DNA from: an uncultured Muribaculaceae bacterium
GTDB lineage: Bacteria > Bacteroidota > Bacteroidia > Bacteroidales > Muribaculaceae
Reading direction: 5' to 3'
Assembly: GCA_905207535.1 (NCBI GenBank)
Contig: CAJLLX010000100.1
Location: 1 to 7,270 of the forward strand
Length of the DNA stretch: 7,270 nt
A model generated the notes under the pieces. That model was given only the letters and a program-made list of their open reading frames with translations. It ran no database searches and was not told where the DNA came from. Below are positions 1 through 6,562 of the stretch, piece by piece (position 1 is the stretch's first letter; the number at the start of each line of letters is the position of its first letter). The translations under genes were made by a program, and so were the position numbers.

Positions 1-2108
1 TAGCCGATGGTGGTGCCTGCGGGCCATTCCTTCTCGGCGATGATGACGGTGCGGAGGGTGCTCACCTGACGCAGGGCGCTCTCGCGCCCGTCGCGCAGGG
101 TGGGCACACCGTAGAGGCCGATGCCGAGGCGCACCATGTCAAACTGATACTCGGGGTAGCGGATGATGCCGGCGGTGTTGAGCACATGGCGCTTCACTTT
201 GTAGGGGAAGGCGTCGGCAATCTGCTGCGACCACGCGCTGAAGGTGTGGAGCTGCATCTCGGTGTAGTCGTCCATGTCGGGGCAGTCGGCGGTGGCGAGG
301 TGGGAGAACACCGAGGCGGCGCGCACGGAGCTCTGGCTCTTCAGCCGCTCGATCAGCGCGGGCAGGTCGTCGCCGAGAAATCCGAGGCGGTGCATGCCGG
401 TGTCGAGTTTGATATGCACGGGGTAATCGCTGACGCCGTAGCGCTGTGCCTGGCTGATGATCTCTTCGAGGATGTCGAAACTGAAGATTTCAGGCTCGAG
501 GCGGTTGCGGAAGAGTTCGCCGTAGTTGAGCACCTTGGGATTGAGCACCATGATGGGCATGGTGATGCCGGCGCGGCGCAGGGCCACACCTTCGTCGAGC
601 ACGGCCACGGCGAGATAGGCGGCGCCGGCGCTCTGCAGGGTCTTGGCAAGCTCGTAGCTGCCGGCGCCGTAGCCGTCGGCCTTCACCATGGCCACGATGC
701 CGGGGGGGGGGTGCAGATGCGAGCGGTAGAAGTTGTAGTTGCTCACCATGGCGTCGAGGTTCACCTCGAGCACGGTCTCGTGGGTGCGGGCTTCGAGCAT
801 GTGGGTCAGTCGCCCGAGCCGGGCGGCGGGTGCCCCTTTGATGAGGATCAGCCGGTCGGCGAAATCGGAGGTGGTCAGACGGGCCACTGCCTCGTCGGCG
901 GTGGCGAAGAAGCGGCAGTCTACCTCTGGCAGTAGCTCTCCGAGCACTCGGATCTCGCTCCCGATCCCTACGATGTGGCTGATTCGCCGCTGGCGGCACA
1001 GCTCGGCGAGTCCGCGGTAGGTCTCATCCGTTGTGGCGGCCTCATGGTCGAGGTCGGTGACTATCAAGGTGTTGGCGCGGTCGGGGGTGGAGCGGCGCAT
1101 CATGAAGTCGAGGGCCGGGGCCAGCGAGTGGAGGTCGCAGAGGTAGTCGTCGGTGATCAGCAGGCAGTTGTTCACCCCTTCGCTCACTTTCAGGCGGGTG
1201 CCCATCGGCTCCAGGCGCTCCAGGCGCCGCAGGGCGGTGGCGCTGTCGTAGTCGAGGACATGCATCACGGCCAGGCAGGTGGCGGCATTGGCCCGCTCCC
1301 ACGGCTGGGTGAGTGCGGGGAAGGCTTCGGGGGTCACCTCACCGAGGAATCTGTCGGAGTCTACCTCGCGGATGTCGGCGGGGATGATGGTCAGCTCTTT
1401 GGCGCGCTCCACGGCGGCGCGGAGCCGCTCATCGGAGGCGGGATAGATCAGGGTGCCGGCTCCGGAGGCGAGCCGCAGTTTCTCCAGGGCTTTCTCCTCG
1501 ATGTCGGCGAACCCCTCGCTGTGCTCTTCGCCGAGCGAGGTGATCACTGCGATGCCGGGACGGATGGCGGCCTCGAGGCGCGCCATCTCGCCGGGGGCGG
1601 AGATGCCGGCCTCCACAATGCCGAGGGTGGTGTCGGAGTTGAATTGCCACAGCGACAGCGGCACACCTATCTGCGAGTTGTAGCTGCGGGGCGAGCGGGT
1701 GATGCGGTAGTCGTCGCGCAGCATCAGGTAGAGCCACTCTTTCACCATGGTTTTGCCTCTCGAACCGGTGATGCCGATCACCGGCACGGGGTAGCAGTGG
1801 CGGTTGGCGGCTCCCACGGTCATCAGGGCGTCGGAGGTCGACTGCACGGTGATGAAGTCGGCGTCGGGGAAGCGGTCGATGTAGCGGGTATCCTCCACCA
1901 CGAAGGCGCGCACTCCGGCCTCATAGAGGGCCGGGATGTAGCTGTGGCCGTCGGCGCGGCGGGTGCGCAGCGCGAAAAAGAGGGTGTGCTCCGCATCGCC
2001 GAGCGAGCGGCTGTCGGTGAGCAGGGTGGTGATCTGAAGCTGCGGACGGTTGAGGTCGCGCTCCAGGGGTATGTCGGAGAGGATGGTGCTTAAATCGGAT
2101 AGTGTCAC
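1..2108 (-). CDS. murF-alr: Bifunctional MurF ligase / alanine racemase fusion, 3' end cut by the window edge
   Basis: The N-terminal half is UDP-MurNAc-tripeptide:D-Ala-D-Ala ligase, the last cytoplasmic step of muropeptide synthesis. The C-terminal half is a PLP-dependent alanine racemase that makes its D-Ala substrate; this fusion is typical of Bacteroidetes. Visible motifs are the Mur-ligase P-loop GITGSRGKT (about residues 112-120), TSLGEEHSEGF, NAATCLAV, and ITDDYLCDLHSL near 360. Alr begins near residue 455, with the PLP-lysine motif MVKADGYGAG (K476), DTGMHRLG and LNTAGIIRYP...DMVRLGIGLYG. The frame is open for 702 codons and runs off the left edge at PAGTTIG, so the catalytic tyrosine of the second Alr domain lies outside. 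I chose GTG at 2108 because the frame has a stop (TGA) ten codons upstream with no ATG between, and because the protein then begins MTLSDLSTIL. It is third in the operon, 27 bases after the GSCFA gene. A run of ten C (702-711) encodes P467-P469. Confidence 0.95.
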   Translation of the reverse strand, partial: MTLSDLSTILSDIPLERDLNRPQLQITTLLTDSRSLGDAEHTLFFALRTRRADGHSYIPALYEAGVRAFVVEDTRYIDRFPDADFITVQSTSDALMTVGAANRHCYPVPVIGITGSRGKTMVKEWLYLMLRDDYRITRSPRSYNSQIGVPLSLWQFNSDTTLGIVEAGISAPGEMARLEAAIRPGIAVITSLGEEHSEGFADIEEKALEKLRLASGAGTLIYPASDERLRAAVERAKELTIIPADIREVDSDRFLGEVTPEAFPALTQPWERANAATCLAVMHVLDYDSATALRRLERLEPMGTRLKVSEGVNNCLLITDDYLCDLHSLAPALDFMMRRSTPDRANTLIVTDLDHEAATTDETYRGLAELCRQRRISHIVGIGSEIRVLGELLPEVDCRFFATADEAVARLTTSDFADRLILIKGAPAARLGRLTHMLEARTHETVLEVNLDAMVSNYNFYRSHLHPPPGIVAMVKADGYGAGSYELAKTLQSAGAAYLAVAVLDEGVALRRAGITMPIMVLNPKVLNYGELFRNRLEPEIFSFDILEEIISQAQRYGVSDYPVHIKLDTGMHRLGFLGDDLPALIERLKSQSSVRAASVFSHLATADCPDMDDYTEMQLHTFSAWSQQIADAFPYKVKRHVLNTAGIIRYPEYQFDMVRLGIGLYGVPTLRDGRESALRQVSTLRTVIIAEKEWPAGTTIG

Positions 2109-2135
2109 GGCTGTAAAATTGGTTTTTTTATGTTG

Positions 2136-3020
2136 TCACGTCCGTGTGATGGGGCGGTGAAGCGAGCGTTTGTACTGTTTCAGCGCTGCGGCAGCGAGCT
2201 CGCGGGTGGCGGCTGAGAAATATGCCTCGGCAAAACGGCTGTAGATGTGGTCGGCGGCCGTCTCCGAGGGGTGGATCATGTCGGCGGCGTAAAAGCGGTA
2301 GTCGCGCAGTTCGTCGTTCATGATTTCATAAGCAGGAAAATATTCGGCCTCCCCCTGCTCGCAGAGCCGGTCGGCGGCGAGCAGCAGTCGGGCCTTGGAG
2401 AGGCGGTCGGCGTGCAGTCCGTAGGCTTTGTGGCGTATGGGGCTGACGGTGACCACGGTGCGCAGCCCGGGAGCCTGACGGCGCAGCATCCGGAGTGTCT
2501 CCGAGAGGTCGCTGACGATCTCCGCGACCTCGAGATCCACTACGGTGAAGCGCTCGGCAGGGAGTTTGTGGCAATTGGCTATGATCTCGCCGCTGTCGGC
2601 GCTCCGGAAGGCGCGGGCCGAGCCGAGGGTGAGCATCAGGGTGTGCAGAGAGGGGAGCGCGGTGTGCAGCCGCTCTATGGCGCCGTTGATTTTGACTAAT
2701 GCTTCATCGGCCGCAGGGGCGGAAAAGGAGGTGTGGAAGTCGGGGGAGTGCCACAGCCCTTCGTGCTCGAAGAGATCGGCTGCGGTGTAGGGCTCACCGG
2801 CGGCCACACGGCGCAATTGCCGGCAGATGGAGGCGGGATTGTAGAGCGTGCCGAGCGGATTCACCTCCACGGCAAAGCCTCGGGCAGCCATGCGCCCTCC
2901 TATTTCGTCGGAAAAGCACGAACCGACGGTCCACACCGGGTCGGTGTGCCCTATCGGCCGCTCCGACGGTGCTACCTGCACCCGAGTGAAATATCTGTCG
3001 AAATCCATTGCCGGTGTCAT
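2136..3020 (-). CDS. GSCFA domain-containing protein
   Basis: This 294-residue protein belongs to the GSCFA family, named after the motif seen here as TVGSCFSDEIGGRM (about residues 31-44). Further family-like blocks are NPLGTLYNP (54-62), TLGSARAF (131-138), NCHKLP (149-154), TVSPIRHKAYGLHADRLSKA (191-210) and AADMIHPSETAADHIYSRF (245-263). GSCFA proteins are considered relatives of SGNH/GDSL hydrolases. The terminal D247-x-x-H250 pair fits the catalytic Asp/His position of that fold, and S34 of GSCFS could be the nucleophile. That catalytic assignment is inference, and no substrate is known to me. There is no signal peptide, so it is probably cytoplasmic. It starts 15 bases after the lipoprotein gene and ends 27 bases before murF-alr, so co-transcription is likely. 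A start four codons later (MDFDRYF) is equally plausible. Confidence 0.9.
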   Translation of the reverse strand: MTPAMDFDRYFTRVQVAPSERPIGHTDPVWTVGSCFSDEIGGRMAARGFAVEVNPLGTLYNPASICRQLRRVAAGEPYTAADLFEHEGLWHSPDFHTSFSAPAADEALVKINGAIERLHTALPSLHTLMLTLGSARAFRSADSGEIIANCHKLPAERFTVVDLEVAEIVSDLSETLRMLRRQAPGLRTVVTVSPIRHKAYGLHADRLSKARLLLAADRLCEQGEAEYFPAYEIMNDELRDYRFYAADMIHPSETAADHIYSRFAEAYFSAATRELAAAALKQYKRSLHRPITRT

Positions 3021-3035
3021 GCTGAGCGCGAGGTT

Positions 3036-5072
3036 TCAGAACATCTGATAGTCGATGGAGAGCACCTGAAATTCGGTGCGGCGGTTGATTTGGTCTGCGG
3101 CCTCCTGATCTTCCTCTGAGAGCTTCTCGATATATTCGGGGGTGAGCACGTCGCCCTCCTTAAATTGCGGATAGAGCCTTGCCAGCTTTTTGGTGATGGT
3201 CTTGGGGCGGCTCTTGCCGTAGCCCTGGCTCTGCAGGCGGTCGGGGGAGATCCCTACGGAGATGAGATAGTCGATCACCGAGCGGGCGCGGCGGCCGGAG
3301 AGGTCGATATTGTATTCGTCTGAGCCCCAGCGGTCGGTGTGCGAGGCCATCTCGATGGTCACATTGGGATTGTCGCGCAGCACCTGCGCCATCTCGTCGA
3401 GGGCGGTGCGCGATTCGTCGCGCAGGGTGGCTTTGTCGAAGTCGTAGAAGATGTTGTCGATCACCACCGGCTTGTTGATGCTGGCCAGGATGAAGTCTAC
3501 CCCGTATTCGGCGTCCTCCTCGGCGGTGTCGGAGGTAAATTCCTGTTTGGCATTGAGATAACCCTTGGCGCCGGCGAGCATCACATAACTGATCCCTCGC
3601 TGCAGCGGGAAGCGGAAGGTGCCGTCTGGCTTGGCCACCGCCTTCTGGTTGCTGCCGTCGTTGCCCACGATGCGGATCACGGCGTTGGGCACCGGCTCCT
3701 CATCTTTGTCGAGCACCCACCCCGAGATCCAGATCTGCAGGTCGGGAAGCTCGAAGGAGTAGATGTGGTCGTAGCCGCGGCCGTCGGTGCGGTTGGAGCT
3801 GAAAAAGCCCCGCTCTCCCTGGCCGAAGGTGATGCCGAAGTCGTCGGCCGACGAGTTGACCGGCGCTCCCATGTTTTCCACTTTCCATCCGCCCGAGGGG
3901 GTGAGGGTGGCGCGGAAGATGTCGAGCCCTCCCATGCCGGGATGCCCGTCGGAAGCGAAATAGAGCAGCGAGTCGGTGCGCACGTATGGAAACATCTCGT
4001 CGCCCGGGGTGTTGATAAACTCCCCGAGATTCTCGAGCGATCCCTGACGCTCGCGCAGGTTCACGCGCCACAGGTCTTTCCCTCCGGCGCCGCCGGGCAT
4101 GTCGGAGGCGAAGTAGAGCCAGGCGCCGTCGGGCGATACCGCCGGATGGCCGTAGCTCGAGAGGGTGTCGGCGGTGATTTCATATTTCACCGGGGCGCTC
4201 CATTTGGCGTCGGAGCGCTGCGAGGTGTAGATCTCGGTGCCGGTGTGGGCGTTGGGCTCGCGGCGCGCTTTGGTGAGATACATCGTGGAGCCGTCGGGGG
4301 TGAAGGAGATCACCCCTTCGTCGAGCTCGGAGTTGAGCTCACCCTCCACAGCCTCGGGACGCTGCCATTCACCCTTCTCATTCTTCTTGGCAAACCATAT
4401 GTCGCCCTTCTTTTGGCCGGTGATCTCGCTCTTGTGGTTGCCGGTCACCTTCTCGTTGGTGGTGGTGAAGTAGAGCATATCTTCCTGAGCGGGGTCGGCA
4501 TACATCGGGGCGAAGTCGGAGCGGCGCGAATTGAGCAGCTTGGCGTTTTTCACCACATAGCGCGAGTGGTGCCCCTTCTGTGCCAGGGCAAACTTGCAGC
4601 CGGCCAGTCCGTTGAGCGCCGTGGCGTTCTCGGGATCTTTCTGCAGATACTCCTCGTAGGCTTTCTGCGCCTGGGCATATTTCCCTTCCTCCTGCAGCGC
4701 CTTGGCCATCAGCAGTGTGGCGGTGCTGTCGGGATATTCATATCGAATGGCGTTGGCGAAGGCGCTCGAGGCGCGGGCGCTCATCCCAAGTTTGTCGTAG
4801 CAGAGGCCCATCTGATAGGCCACCATGCCGCGCTGCGGACGCTGTTCGCGCTTGGTGAGCTTGTTGTACACCTTGCGGTAGGTCTTCTGAGCGTCGAAAT
4901 ATTCGCCACGCTCATACTGCTCGTTGGCTTCGCTGAGCTTGGCGCCGCACGAGGTGAGCACGGGTGCCAGGCACGCTACGGCCACTATGGCCGCCATGGC
5001 GCGCGAAGCCACGCGTTGTATCCTGGTCTTCAAAAGGCGTTGTATCTTGGTTTTCAAACTGTTTGTGCACAT
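3036..5072 (-). CDS. PorE-like OmpA-family outer-membrane lipoprotein (TPR, beta-propeller, CRD, OmpA)
   Basis: This is a 678-residue envelope protein. A hydrophobic segment (about 27-40) ends in the lipobox LTSC, so C42 is the predicted lipidated residue. Then come TPR-like helices (about 45-165; EQYERGEYFDAQKTYRKVY, KYAQAQKAYEEYLQKDPEN) and PD40/WD40-like blades (about 185-440; SFTPDGSTMYLTK, AVSPDGAWLYFASD, LLYFASDGHPGMGGLDIF, RGFFSSNRTDGRGYDHIYSF). A carboxypeptidase-regulatory-like sandwich follows (about 448-530; ISGWVLDKDEEPVPNAVIRI), then an OmpA C-terminal domain (about 535-678; FYDFDKATL, HTD with D580, LSGRRARSV). D580 and R597 fit the family's peptidoglycan (diaminopimelate) contacts. 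The domain order matches Porphyromonas PorE, a type IX secretion component, but similar proteins occur in Bacteroidales without that system, so I name it only PorE-like. The start at 5072 gives a long basic n-region; an internal start at M26 would give an ordinary short signal peptide. Confidence 0.92.
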   Translation of the reverse strand: MCTNSLKTKIQRLLKTRIQRVASRAMAAIVAVACLAPVLTSCGAKLSEANEQYERGEYFDAQKTYRKVYNKLTKREQRPQRGMVAYQMGLCYDKLGMSARASSAFANAIRYEYPDSTATLLMAKALQEEGKYAQAQKAYEEYLQKDPENATALNGLAGCKFALAQKGHHSRYVVKNAKLLNSRRSDFAPMYADPAQEDMLYFTTTNEKVTGNHKSEITGQKKGDIWFAKKNEKGEWQRPEAVEGELNSELDEGVISFTPDGSTMYLTKARREPNAHTGTEIYTSQRSDAKWSAPVKYEITADTLSSYGHPAVSPDGAWLYFASDMPGGAGGKDLWRVNLRERQGSLENLGEFINTPGDEMFPYVRTDSLLYFASDGHPGMGGLDIFRATLTPSGGWKVENMGAPVNSSADDFGITFGQGERGFFSSNRTDGRGYDHIYSFELPDLQIWISGWVLDKDEEPVPNAVIRIVGNDGSNQKAVAKPDGTFRFPLQRGISYVMLAGAKGYLNAKQEFTSDTAEEDAEYGVDFILASINKPVVIDNIFYDFDKATLRDESRTALDEMAQVLRDNPNVTIEMASHTDRWGSDEYNIDLSGRRARSVIDYLISVGISPDRLQSQGYGKSRPKTITKKLARLYPQFKEGDVLTPEYIEKLSEEDQEAADQINRRTEFQVLSIDYQMF
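5013..5060. repeat. Two tandem 24-bp imperfect repeats in the lipoprotein's N-terminal codons
   Basis: Positions 5013-5036 and 5037-5060 match at 20 of 24 bases. On the minus strand they encode two eight-residue units, LKTKIQRL and LKTRIQRV, just before the signal-peptide hydrophobic core. The period is a multiple of three, so copy number can change without breaking the frame. The repeat lengthens the basic n-region by eight residues per unit, or lies in the leader if translation starts at M26. Confidence 0.8.
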
Positions 5073-5111
5073 AATATAAATTAACGCGACGGAGGGCTCG
5101 TTAATTGTGTG

Positions 5112-5142
5112 CGAAATTACAAAACACCCCGCTCCCTTGAAA
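5112..5142 (-). promoter_or_regulatory. Candidate Bacteroidetes-type promoter for the PorE-like/GSCFA/murF-alr operon
   Basis: On the minus strand, TTTC (5142-5139) is followed after 19 bases by TAATTTCG (5119-5112). Each box differs by one base from the Bacteroidetes consensus TTTG and TAnnTTTG. The implied start of transcription lies about 30-35 bases before the ATG at 5072. The -33 box falls inside the hairpin at 5128-5175. Confidence 0.35.
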
Positions 5143-5175
5143 ATTTTTGTCGTAAAAATATTTCAAGAGGGCGGG
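5128..5175. other. Long interrupted inverted repeat upstream of the lipoprotein operon
   Basis: The arms 5128-5148 and 5154-5175 can pair over about 20 bp, with single-base bulges at 5133, 5160 and 5168 and a five-base loop (GTCGT). The base of the stem is GC-rich and the part next to the loop is A/T only. It overlaps the proposed -33 box, so it could be an operator or a structured element. It is not a convincing Rho-independent terminator: no T-tract follows on either strand, and the GC part is at the base. Confidence 0.55.
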
Positions 5176-5201
5176 ATGGGATAGCTTGTTATGACATTTT
5201 G

Positions 5202-5222
5202 AGGGGCTCTGTCGCGGCCCCT
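5202..5222 (-). terminator. Weak terminator-like stem-loop after the beta-barrel remnant
   Basis: AGGGGC (5202-5207) and GCCCCT (5217-5222) form a perfect 6-bp stem with a nine-base loop, 10 bases past the stop of the barrel remnant. No T-rich tract follows on the minus strand, so terminator function is only a guess from position. Confidence 0.3.
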
Positions 5223-5232
5223 GCGAGGCGGC

Positions 5233-5418
5233 TTAGAAGCGGTAGCCGAGGGATACCAGGAAGTTGGAGCCGCCGATGTTTTTGTGAATCTTCACGAAAT
5301 CGGTGCCGAACGACAGTCCGAGGTCAAACTGCTGATACTCGAAGTTGACGGCTGGGCCATAAACAATATGCCCGACATGATGCGCGACCGTGCCCTCAAT
5401 GCTTCCTCCGTCTCCGCT
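5233..5418 (-). pseudogene. C-terminal remnant of an outer-membrane beta-barrel protein
   Basis: Reading down to the TAA at 5235-5233 gives about 61 open codons ending YGPAVNFEYQQFDLG, then LSFGTDFVKIHKNIGG and SNFLVSLGYRF before the stop. A terminal phenylalanine with alternating hydrophobic residues (LVSLGYRF) is the classic C-terminal beta-signal recognised by the BAM machinery. There is no ATG or other credible start: the frame is closed upstream by the TGA at 5421-5419, which is also the stop of the kinase remnant. A complete barrel would be several times longer, and the signal peptide is absent. I read this as the 3' end of a gene whose 5' part was lost, or a misjoined contig. The exact barrel family cannot be told from the tail. 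The first residues after the seam (SGDGGSIEGTVAHH) may not belong to the barrel. Confidence 0.65.
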
Positions 5419-5427
5419 TCAGAGCGG
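5414..5427. other. Small inverted repeat at the kinase / barrel-remnant seam
   Basis: CCGCT (5414-5418) and AGCGG (5423-5427) flank a four-base centre containing the shared stop codon (5419-5421). It marks the point where kinase coding sequence gives way to barrel coding sequence in the same frame. A 5-bp repeat can arise by chance. Confidence 0.4.
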
Positions 5428-6105
5428 TGATGCCCCGCGTGGCAGGGTAAAACTGAAGGTGGTGAGGCCGTTGGAGGGGTCGGTGGCGAGGGTGAAGTCG
5501 CTGCGATGGGCGCGCAGGATGTCGGCTACCAGCATTAGCCCGAGCCCGCGGTCGGGGTGCTTGGTGGAGAAGAAGGGGGTGAATAGATTGCCGGCTGCCT
5601 CGGGCGAGATCCCCCGGCCGTTGTCGGTCACCGTCAGCCGGTAGCCATCTGATGCCTTGCCATTGCTGTTGTCGGCTGTAAGAGCTATTTTGATAAGTCC
5701 GGCGGCCATTGGCTCCGACCCCTTGCGGGCGGCGATGCTCTCGGCGGCATTTTTGACGATGTTGATGAGCACTCGCTCCATGAGCATGGGGTCGATGCTC
5801 GACCGGACGTGCTCCTCGGGGAGTTCGATCTTGATCTCGGTGCCGCTCCCGGCTGTGAGGGCCTGAAGGGTGGGCATCAGCCGCCGCAGCCACTCGTTGA
5901 GATCGGTAGGCTCCGCTACCGGCGCCGGCAGTTTCACTATGTCGGCATATCCGCGCACGAAGTTTACCAGATTGTTGCAGGCGTCGGTGCAACCGGTGAT
6001 GGCGCCGGAGGTCGTGGGGTCGTCGGCATGCATCTCGGCGAGGCTCTCCAGCACCGACATCACGCTCCCCAGACTGTTGTTTACCTCATGCCCTATTGTG
6101 CGCAC
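5419..6105 (-). pseudogene. Sensor histidine kinase catalytic core, N-terminal half missing
   Basis: The 228-residue frame begins directly at the dimerisation/phosphoacceptor helix, RTIGHEVNNSLGSVMSVLESL, with phosphoacceptor H6. A GHKL ATPase domain follows: N-box NIVKNAAESI (115-124), G1 box DNGRGI (161-166), F-box LFTPFFSTK (174-182) and a G2-like RGLGLMLVADI (186-196). The core is therefore complete, but any input part (membrane segments, HAMP or PAS) is missing: the frame has a TGA only two codons before the GTG at 6105. The reading frame overlaps the 3' end of the adaptor remnant by 20 bases in another frame. If the overlap lets GTG be used by translational coupling, a soluble core kinase could still be made. 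Otherwise it is a 5'-deleted gene. No response regulator is in the window. The C-terminus (LPRGASPL) may be altered by the second seam. Confidence 0.75.
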
Positions 6106-6505
6106 TACTCAGCTGCAGCTGCAGTAGCTCCTGTTGCTGCATGGTGCGGGCATCCTGCAGTTTGGCCAGTGTAGTCTTTTCCTGCTCCAGATCGAGCAGT
6201 AGCAGGGGAGTGCCGGCCTCCACAGTGTCGCCCGGCTGGGCGAACACCTGCAGGAGGCGCGTCTCCACCGGCGAGTTGATGATCTCTTCATGCGCCGGCA
6301 CCACGCGGCCGGTGGCTGCCACCGTGATCTCGATAGGACCGCGGTCGGCCACCCCGGTGGTGATGTCGCGGCTGCTTACCGTAGGAGCCATCCCCCCCAG
6401 CAGCACCGCCACGGCGCCAACCACGGCCATTGCTCCTCCGCCCCAAATGAGCGCTCTCCGCCTGCGTCCTCGCCTTATCTCTGATTTATCTATCGTCTTG
6501 TCCAT
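6086..6505 (-). pseudogene. HlyD/RND-type periplasmic adaptor (membrane fusion protein), truncated to its first third
   Basis: The ATG at 6505 opens MDKTIDKSEIRRGRRRR, a basic cytoplasmic tail, then one membrane helix (about 18-40). The periplasmic start of an efflux adaptor follows: TGVADRGPIEITVAATGRVV (about 50-69) and the lipoyl/barrel-sandwich half-motif INSPVETRLLQVFAQPGDTV with AGTPLLLLDLE (about 76-107). The first turns of the coiled-coil hairpin come next (LEQEKTTLAKLQDARTMQQQ). After LQLQLSS (about residue 134) the frame enters kinase-gene DNA and stops five codons later (AHNRA). Adaptors of this kind usually have roughly 350-450 residues, so the second half of the hairpin, second lipoyl half and beta-barrel domain are absent; the product cannot be a working adaptor. 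Such adaptors normally serve ABC or RND exporters with a TolC-like channel; none is present here. Its start codon lies within a tandem-repeat leader. Confidence 0.8.
6105..6127. other. Quasi-palindrome straddling the adaptor / kinase seam
   Basis: A perfect 12-bp palindrome, CAGCTGCAGCTG (6110-6121), is flanked by CTACT (6105-6109) and AGTAG (6123-6127), with one extra base at 6122. It lies exactly where adaptor coding sequence ends and kinase coding sequence begins. Palindromes favour template switching during replication and can also confuse assembly. Confidence 0.6.
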
Positions 6506-6510
6506 GCTTA

Positions 6511-6531
6511 CTATTTATAATTCTGCTCCAT
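6511..6531 (-). CDS. Upstream mini-ORF 3 (MEQNYK)
   Basis: ATG at 6531, six codons and a TAG stop at 6513-6511, five bases (TAAGC) before the adaptor ATG at 6505. That spacing is close enough for a terminating ribosome to restart on the adaptor start codon. Confidence 0.4.
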   Translation of the reverse strand: MEQNYK

Positions 6532-6536
6532 GTTTC

Positions 6537-6557
6537 TCATCTATAGCATTTCTCCAT
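6537..6557 (-). CDS. Upstream mini-ORF 2 (MEKCYR)
   Basis: ATG at 6557, six codons and a TGA stop at 6539-6537. Its stop lies in the same place as in its neighbours but is TGA rather than TAG, so the stop is kept although its bases changed. The spacer to the next ATG is GAAAC. Confidence 0.4.
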   Translation of the reverse strand: MEKCYR

Positions 6558-6562
6558 GTTTC

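Noticed and set aside
702..711. Frameshift in murF-alr at the G10 run
   Set aside because: The codon phase is the same at the P-loop, across the run and at the catalytic lysine, and the spacing to the lysine looks normal for the family.
975..2093. Long plus-strand open frames opposite murF-alr (for example 186-935 and 975-2093)
   Set aside because: They are the exact codon-for-codon antisense of the real gene, rich in G, H, V and A, with no domain. High GC removes stops on the opposite strand.
3339..5084. 581-codon plus-strand open frame opposite the PorE-like gene
   Set aside because: Its composition mirrors the antisense of a clearly recognisable multi-domain protein, and it has no motif of its own.
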